This document shows, in pieces, positions 15,701 through 19,907 of a stretch of 19,907 bases of DNA. Under the pieces are notes generated by a model. That model searched no databases. It saw nothing but the letters and a program-made list of their open reading frames with translations, and was not told where the DNA came from. Position numbers and translations under genes: made by a program. Location: assembly GCA_937951895.1 (NCBI GenBank), contig CALFER010000082.1, positions 1 to 19,907 on the forward strand, read 5' to 3'. This DNA comes from an uncultured bacterium (GTDB lineage Bacteria; CSSED10-310; CALFER01). Each line of letters begins with the position of its first letter. Positions within the stretch are counted from its first letter, which is position 1.

Positions 15701-16385
15701 TTTCAGACTGATGATCGAGCAGGCGAATAGTACCCGGGATACGGATCGCATGCTGAGACAGTCTCCGATGATCGGCAAGTTGATCTCGCTGGCCGGAAAC
15801 TCAGGTGATCTCGCAACGACGAGCATCGACCATCATCTGTATGACAGCTTGCTCTGGGCCTGCGTGGCAACCGATCCGCTTACGATCCATTACGCGATCG
15901 CCGACAGAATCACGAATCGTGAGTTTGCGGTTGGCAACGGCGGCGAGATCAGTTCGGTACAGCAGTTTCATCCTCAATTTTCGGATGATATCAGTTATGC
16001 CGGCTTCGATATTCTGGAAAACACCGATAACATGTACTACTGCTACAAGAAAATCAATCAGGAAATCAATCAGAATGACAGGATGTCGATATCTCAGATA
16101 TACAGAATCGTCTCGTCGAGCATGCAGTTTCCGGATTTCATGAACACCGCATTCAGGAAAATGGAATCGGAAACAGCGATACAGACACATTTTGTGATTC
16201 TCGACCCTCAAAACAATCCTCGCGTTGCCGGTGATAAGTACAATCCCGTCTTTTACTTCGGCCTGATGGATAACACACACGAGGATTTTTATAATTCTGC
16301 GTATTCTCCTTACAATCTGATGCGCTTCCGGTGGAGAGAGTTGTTCGGCCTGGGTTCTGACCCTTCAGGAACGAACGCTCGCTGA
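12759..16385 (+). CDS. Large secreted protein with Ig-like repeats and an FN3-like domain
   Basis: A protein of 1208 residues. It opens with a signal peptide (Arg at 16 and 18, hydrophobic core FIVLLMVLWGVTV, likely cleavage near A36/A37 in IQAAP). The first half contains at least four beta-rich segments that share an N-P or N-N start (VFNASPTESIIYRIRIY, LFVTNPTSEEQHFSIRL, LSNPNDDPITVLASYY, LKNNTQSPVTIQFTLY) and look like Ig-type sandwiches. Residues about 592-678 (NFIEVNWEAVGCTSYDVFV through GSYQITIQGFSPMGDAS) look like an FN3 domain. The last 500 residues match nothing I recognise. Cysteines are frequent, as in exported disulfide-bonded proteins. There is no sorting signal, lipobox or C-terminal anchor. 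AAGGAGG lies 5 nt before the ATG. Codon use and composition are more AT-rich than in neighbouring genes, which hints at transfer. A cell-surface or extracellular role is likely. No enzymatic motif was seen. Confidence 0.8.
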   Translation: MKQMMLGNCFFQAGARSRFIVLLMVLWGVTVTPIQAAPTTHVKDFGYWTVNNNGFPYEETTGGSGSDTDEPVNIQNTMLSVFNASPTESIIYRIRIYHHDGFLFPESCSHIISPLETQIIDFNATIQRILTEMNPFDSKLMYNHIGWFSVVWEQDDPPGDPSPSKLHFMSWVKQDYHNDIHFYSDLRILPSAARTMLPGKKLDQTLYVPSVLWNWDCSNDIWYRPRVYLFVTNPTSEEQHFSIRLRDRSGTEMAAIPSEGVHTVSIPASTTWKGSVEVFVSQYFTYNNAVNWPQDPGYIEIEPDPAYPDSHELLFSAGCEFISDRSEYFQSFLGGTAAEIFDTIPVLDQSEIRSTYLVPMCFYHYPCPTLGNIGLQSSYFVLSNPNDDPITVLASYYNQQERITLSGHYSSEIKEFILLSADPFPIEFSSENGEPFLIYHYINRSFPDGEDNTVSEECWMPDAQNLTVDHPCIYSPYKIATDSETEVNLKNNTQSPVTIQFTLYSDQELSTPEIVLAANSFQRKPLSEFLPPGTNRTGSFKMELSAPPAGADVAYQILAIEGVRSCDPPSFSLANLHTEPDVQNQTLQSGSPQILNYSARNYGNFIEVNWEAVGCTSYDVFVQPPNQTGRFCIESKTVPRQTSILAHQPGSYQITIQGFSPMGDASSECVIQHTYSEPLKTFDLVETSSNSKHYEVTQCLSKNIFGFCTERSKPLNVFYLAESSIDMMYYQYGYLAADEIVEAINAHYFWICEWIVKHGCDLNDVLSSDSQPECPNLSSMIDKDTLRYTKQILNGISEKYQSMPIIMPPQRQYIPTPAPQNIPVPHELSVYDILALNMLDELWSPWYNVENSYPVCEEGSGEARSDTEKPDKCAVGVFWGKFAELEPQSVIHTDNCHWGQYLADDFSIFVFDFSNLPLTVKHPNNYVLGAIPGCIHPFGFGINSKNLSMSSMASGVDRLTLQDLGTYMGATDPPLRYLVEIFRLMIEQANSTRDTDRMLRQSPMIGKLISLAGNSGDLATTSIDHHLYDSLLWACVATDPLTIHYAIADRITNREFAVGNGGEISSVQQFHPQFSDDISYAGFDILENTDNMYYCYKKINQEINQNDRMSISQIYRIVSSSMQFPDFMNTAFRKMESETAIQTHFVILDPQNNPRVAGDKYNPVFYFGLMDNTHEDFYNSAYSPYNLMRFRWRELFGLGSDPSGTNAR

Positions 16386-16399
16386 TTGAGAGAAGCCAC

Positions 16400-16436
16400 G
16401 GGGCAATTCCACAGTCTTGACAAATGGAATTGCCCC
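16400..16436. promoter_or_regulatory. Perfect 12-bp inverted repeat around the -35 box (candidate operator)
   Basis: GGGGCAATTCCA at 16400-16411 and TGGAATTGCCCC at 16425-16436 are exact inverted copies separated by 13 nt. The spacer contains TTGACA at 16416-16421. No T-run follows, so it is a poor intrinsic terminator for the upstream gene. A dimeric repressor bound here would cover the -35 region. The downstream gene encodes a ParB-like DNA-binding protein, so self-regulation is the simplest idea. Confidence 0.65.
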
Positions 16437-16445
16437 GCCAATAAT
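16416..16445 (+). promoter_or_regulatory. Sigma-70 promoter of the ParB-like gene
   Basis: A consensus TTGACA at 16416-16421 and AATAAT at 16440-16445 (five of six) are spaced by 18 nt. Transcription would begin near 16452, about 40 nt before the GTG start. The -35 box sits in the loop of the inverted repeat at 16400-16436. Confidence 0.6.
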
Positions 16446-16490
16446 GCCTCCATTGAACCGGAAACGCATTTCTTCAAAGGAGGAACGCTT

Positions 16491-17159
16491 GTGCCCAATC
16501 AATCGATCGATAAACGCGAAGTGATTCTCAGCCGTACCGAACTGAAAGCCATCGACGACGCAGTCCGCTACATCAATCGCAAAAGCAACGAAGGCGCGCG
16601 CTCGCTGATCGAAATCGGCGAATACCTGCTCCAGAAATTCTTCGACAACGACCCGTCGAAAGTCGAGGATCGCGCTCCACGCAAGGGCATTTCACTGCGG
16701 AAACTCGCCGAACACCCCGACATCTCCCTGTCCTTCATGTCGCTCTCCAACGCCGTCCGTCTCGCGGTCCAGGAACACCTCTTCATCGACGACAAATACA
16801 AAGCACTCACCGACTCCCACAAAATCGCGCTCTTCCAGATCCCCGACGACGAAATGAAGCTCCACTATGCCGACCGCGTCCTCGACGAAGGTCTGAGCGT
16901 CCGAGGCCTCCGCGAAATGCTCGAAGACGCCCAATACCTCGCCACCCGCGGCCGCCCCTCACTCAAGGGCGAAACCGATACTCCGGCCCGCGACATGTAT
17001 TCGAGCTACTTCAAACCGATCGACAAACTTCTCAAACTGGATTTTTCGCTCGAAAATATCCAACTGGAGGAGATTTCGGATGATCGCATGGAAATGATCA
17101 TGGTGCTCAAGGGCCGGCTGGACAAGATCATCCAGAAGTGGAAACGCCTGCAGAAGTGA
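16491..17159 (+). CDS. ParB/KorB-like DNA-binding protein
   Basis: A protein of 222 residues. The middle (ISLRKLAEHPDISLSFMSLSNAVRLA) looks like a helix-turn-helix. It is followed by LTDSHKIALFQIPDDEMKLHYADRVLDEGLSVRGLREML, which parallels the conserved ParB stretch 'L..GHARALL...d...q...A..i...GLSVR..E.lv'. The ParB N-terminal CTP-binding motifs are absent. In their place is a helical N-terminus (SNEGARSLIEIGEYLLQKFF), so it is a stand-alone DNA-binding domain protein and not a chromosome-segregation ParB. The C-terminus ends in a basic coiled segment (LKGRLDKIIQKWKRLQK) that could dimerise. The GTG start at 16491 has AAAGGAGG 7 nt upstream. It has its own promoter overlapping a 12-bp inverted repeat, which suggests autoregulation. 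Its target is not evident. Confidence 0.8.
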   Translation: MPNQSIDKREVILSRTELKAIDDAVRYINRKSNEGARSLIEIGEYLLQKFFDNDPSKVEDRAPRKGISLRKLAEHPDISLSFMSLSNAVRLAVQEHLFIDDKYKALTDSHKIALFQIPDDEMKLHYADRVLDEGLSVRGLREMLEDAQYLATRGRPSLKGETDTPARDMYSSYFKPIDKLLKLDFSLENIQLEEISDDRMEMIMVLKGRLDKIIQKWKRLQK

Positions 17160-17166
17160 CCGAATC

Positions 17167-17233
17167 GCTCCTGGTGGCCGCATGCTGCCGCGTGTCCAGA
17201 CGTTTTGACACCATGCGCCGACGCGGCAGGAGC
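17167..17233. terminator. Nested inverted repeats between convergent genes
   Basis: Three nested pairs occur: GCTCCTG (17167-17173) with CAGGAGC (17227-17233), TGCCGCGT (17186-17193) with ACGCGGCA (17221-17228), and GTGTC (17192-17196) with GACAC (17207-17211). Some arms overlap, so not all can form at once. The site between two converging genes suggests a bidirectional terminator. There is no clear T-run. Confidence 0.4.
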
Positions 17234-17237
17234 AGTG

Positions 17238-19187
17238 TCAGCGACGCCCATTCTGAACGCGAATCGTTTCACCACCGACCGGCACATGCACCTCATACCG
17301 TCGCATCAGTTCCTCCGGATCGCCCGGAAAATGCACGACATACTTGCGAGCATTCGGAAACAGGTCAAGAGCGTGTCTGAATTCCGCATCCGAGGCATGT
17401 GCACTGAAGGGGATCCGGGGGCACGAGTCGGTGACTTCGAGATGCCGTCCCGGGGTGATCGCGAACTGATAACCGGTCAGAATGGGTTCGATCGGATATG
17501 GAAAAACCATTTCCAGAATACCGCGACTTGGGCCCCCCTGCAGACATCCCGCCGAAGCGATCACCGCGTCGTGGTAGGCGAGCAGCTCCTCATAAGCATA
17601 GCGCGGGCAATCCGGATCGACGTGGACGTTTGCCGGTGTGTCGAAGCCGATCCGGCGCGTGATCCGCGCGGCCATGCCGAGCACGCATGCCTTGAGATTC
17701 GAACCGCGCAGACAAGCGATCACTTCCTGCGCCCTCCCGAGACTCATGACGGGGATCAACGCCCGGCTGCCGCGTGAGGCGATCGATTCGATCCGTCCGA
17801 GCAATTCACGGCGCGCATCATCGCTCCCCGGCATGTTGCCCGGACGCCCGGCATACGTGCCTTCGATGATCAGCCGGTCGACCGACCGGAGCATACCGGG
17901 ATCCGGCCAGGCCAGCGGCATCGCCGAAAACAGAGGTCTCGCGCAATAATCACCCGTGTAAAACAGGCGCTCCTCCGTCGTTTCGATCAGAAAACTCGCG
18001 GCTCCATGCACATGCCCGGCAGGGAAGGCCGTCACCGTCACACCGGGCAGAGGTTGGAACGGCGCATGCCATTCGCACGGACGGTAGCGCGAATCGATCC
18101 GCTCCAGCACCCGATGCGCCTGCTCCTCCCGCCCCGTCGCGCGCGCCTCGATCTTCATGGAATCCTCGAACATGATATCCGTCACCGTCCGCGTCTGAGG
18201 TGTCGCGTACCAGTCCGCACGGGACGTGTTCCGTTTGCGGTACAGCCCGATCAGTCCGCCCGCGTGGTCGAGATGCGCGTGGGTGAGCAGAATCGCGTCG
18301 ATTGACCGGAGTTCCTCGAAGCGCGGCCAGTGCATCCCCGTCGAGTCCGCCATGCCGAAATCGAGCAGCAGGTTGCCGGTCGTGAATCGCAGCAGGATCG
18401 ATGACTGGCCGATCCCAGAGCCTCCCAGGAAACGGATGGCCTCGAGTCGACTCGGCCCCGCCGGATCCGGCACGAAGGGGAGGGGAGCGGTCGGGATTTT
18501 CCGGTCGATCTCAGCAGAAAACGGTCCGGGATCGTCGGGGAGGTTGTGGAGCGGGAGGTCGAGTGAATGCGCGGATCGGGCGATCCAGTGATCGGGTAGC
18601 GGTGTCAGTTCGAAGGCTCCGAAAAAGTGCCTCGCGCGCCGGGCGACAGCTGAGAACTCCTCATCCGGCGATCGGAAGGCCGACAGAAGCGATGCCGAAA
18701 CGAGCCATTCGACCAGTGTGGTGCGGTCGGTCGGCGAATCACGGTGGATCATGCGATACAGTTCGATGAGGAAGTCGAGTGGTTCCGGGTTGAGGAGGTG
18801 TTCGACGAGTGCGTAGGAGAGCAGTTCGAGACGGTGGTTCGGTTCGATTGCGGCGAGAAATTCGCGATCGCCCGCGCGGAGGTGGTCGAGCACGCAGTTG
18901 AAGAGTGCGCATGTGCTGAAGAAATCGACGTCGACCTGATCGGGGCGGGTCCGGAGAAGTTCGCGGTGGAGGATCAGGGGAGGGACGCGGAGTTTGCCGA
19001 TTCGCATCGTGACGTCCGGCATGAGGGACGGCAGTCGGCAGCCGCGTGTGCCGGCGTAACGGGCAGCCAGAACCGAGATGCGGTTATGGCGTTCAAAGCC
19101 GTGTGTCGATGCGATGATGCGATCTCGTTCCAGGCGATATTGAAATCGGTGTGATTCGGATCGACCGGATCCTTGCGTGTCGTTCAT
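17238..19187 (-). CDS. Metallo-beta-lactamase / beta-CASP nuclease-like protein with novel N-terminus
   Basis: A protein of 649 residues. The C-terminal 420 residues carry the MBL signature: FLGGSGIGQSSILLRF, then THAHLDHAGGL (about 298-308, the HxHxDH metal site), GHVHGAASFLI (about 388-398, a further metal His) and TGDY (about 408). The beta-CASP insert follows, with IIEGTYAGR (about 437), LGRAQEVIACL (about 483), FSAHASDAEF (about 597) and VHFPGDPEEL (about 617). These fit RNA-processing beta-CASP enzymes of the CPSF73/RNase J/MBL-exonuclease type and suggest a zinc-dependent ribonuclease. The first ~235 residues are helical and unrelated to the usual family (about 450-550 residues), so they may recruit a substrate or partner. 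The ATG at 19187 is preceded by GGAGG at 6 nt. The gene converges with the ParB-like gene and diverges from ssrA. Confidence 0.88.
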   Translation of the reverse strand: MNDTQGSGRSESHRFQYRLERDRIIASTHGFERHNRISVLAARYAGTRGCRLPSLMPDVTMRIGKLRVPPLILHRELLRTRPDQVDVDFFSTCALFNCVLDHLRAGDREFLAAIEPNHRLELLSYALVEHLLNPEPLDFLIELYRMIHRDSPTDRTTLVEWLVSASLLSAFRSPDEEFSAVARRARHFFGAFELTPLPDHWIARSAHSLDLPLHNLPDDPGPFSAEIDRKIPTAPLPFVPDPAGPSRLEAIRFLGGSGIGQSSILLRFTTGNLLLDFGMADSTGMHWPRFEELRSIDAILLTHAHLDHAGGLIGLYRKRNTSRADWYATPQTRTVTDIMFEDSMKIEARATGREEQAHRVLERIDSRYRPCEWHAPFQPLPGVTVTAFPAGHVHGAASFLIETTEERLFYTGDYCARPLFSAMPLAWPDPGMLRSVDRLIIEGTYAGRPGNMPGSDDARRELLGRIESIASRGSRALIPVMSLGRAQEVIACLRGSNLKACVLGMAARITRRIGFDTPANVHVDPDCPRYAYEELLAYHDAVIASAGCLQGGPSRGILEMVFPYPIEPILTGYQFAITPGRHLEVTDSCPRIPFSAHASDAEFRHALDLFPNARKYVVHFPGDPEELMRRYEVHVPVGGETIRVQNGRR

Positions 19188-19511
19188 ACTGAGCCTCCGT
19201 CGAAAGCTGCACGATTTGATCGCGCGGGATGTCCATCATCTGGAACGCTGGGCTGCGTGAAAATATGACATGAACGGTGGATGGGCTCAAGCGGAATGTG
19301 CGAAGGGGATCGATGGACGTTGGCCCGGGGCGGGAGGGGAGATAAACGCTGACAGGAGAGGGAGGCATTGCGGTGTCAGAAAACCGAGCCGTGAATCGTC
19401 TGGGTGATGGGGATCGCGGAAGGTGCTTGCCAGGAAGGGGAGAAGCGGCTATATATAGAAGTACCGACGGGCGCGAGACTCGGCGGGGTTGAAGGGTTCT
19501 TTGAAAATTTG
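19188..19511. other. Divergent spacer between the nuclease gene and ssrA
   Basis: This spacer must hold the promoter of the minus-strand nuclease gene and that of ssrA. A sigma-70-like pair for ssrA is visible at 19427-19455. No gene is supported. A 39-codon frame from GTG 19373 overlaps that promoter and lacks recognisable features. Confidence 0.55.
19427..19455 (+). promoter_or_regulatory. Putative ssrA promoter
   Basis: TTGCCA at 19427-19432 (five of six) and TATATA at 19450-19455 are separated by 17 nt. Transcription would start near 19462, giving a 5' leader of about 50 nt. RNase P would remove it to produce the mature tmRNA end at 19512. Confidence 0.55.

Positions 19512-19907
<396 letters not shown>

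Noticed and set aside
16400..16436. Intrinsic terminator of the secreted protein gene
   Set aside because: The stem is good, but no T-run follows on either strand and a consensus -35 box sits in the loop. An operator/promoter reading fits better, though partial termination cannot be excluded.
19373..19492. Small 39-codon frame before ssrA with a GGGAGG upstream
   Set aside because: It overlaps the likely ssrA promoter, has no recognisable sequence features, and is short enough to occur by chance.

Overview
The window reads as a chromosomal segment from a bacterium with peptidoglycan. It has AGGAGG-type ribosome binding sites, a LysM wall-binding domain, an Hsp70/GrpE-type chaperone set and a one-piece tmRNA gene. 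Base composition is moderately GC-rich. Nothing here fixes the taxon. The many large proteins of unknown family and the dense hairpin repeats would fit an uncultured or poorly sampled lineage. A ParB-like regulator vaguely recalls deltaproteobacterial or myxobacterial relatives, but this is weak evidence.

Layout. Positions 1-376 hold no gene and are packed with hairpin repeats of two families. Positions 377-7527 form a tight six-gene operon on the minus strand. In transcription order it encodes: a Gly/Ala-rich multi-span membrane protein; a coiled-coil protein with a membrane hairpin that resembles a dynamin stalk without its GTPase; an ARPP-1-like protein; a GrpE-like protein fused to a membrane anchor and a LysM domain; a divergent Hsp70; and a J-domain/TPR protein in which HPD is replaced by HPP. 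Positions 7528-8100 are non-coding and contain a perfect 108-bp tandem duplication and more hairpins. A 1267-residue TPR/beta-propeller-like protein (8101-11904, minus) follows. It diverges from a small unknown gene (12172-12576, plus). A large secreted protein with Ig-like repeats (12759-16385, plus) is visibly more AT-rich than its surroundings. A ParB-like DNA-binding protein (16491-17159, plus) follows behind a promoter whose -35 box lies inside a perfect inverted repeat. A beta-CASP/metallo-beta-lactamase protein with a long novel N-terminus (17238-19187, minus) converges on it. The window closes with ssrA (tmRNA) at 19512-19864.

The most interesting content is the operon at 377-7527. 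It encodes all three parts of an Hsp70 machine (J protein, Hsp70, nucleotide exchange factor), and each part is altered. The exchange factor appears tethered through the inner membrane to the cell wall, and two membrane proteins plus ARPP-1 are translated just ahead of it. I read this as a dedicated, membrane- and wall-tethered chaperone system, probably acting on the cytoplasmic face of the inner membrane. The domain assignments rest on visible motifs. The joint function is inference.
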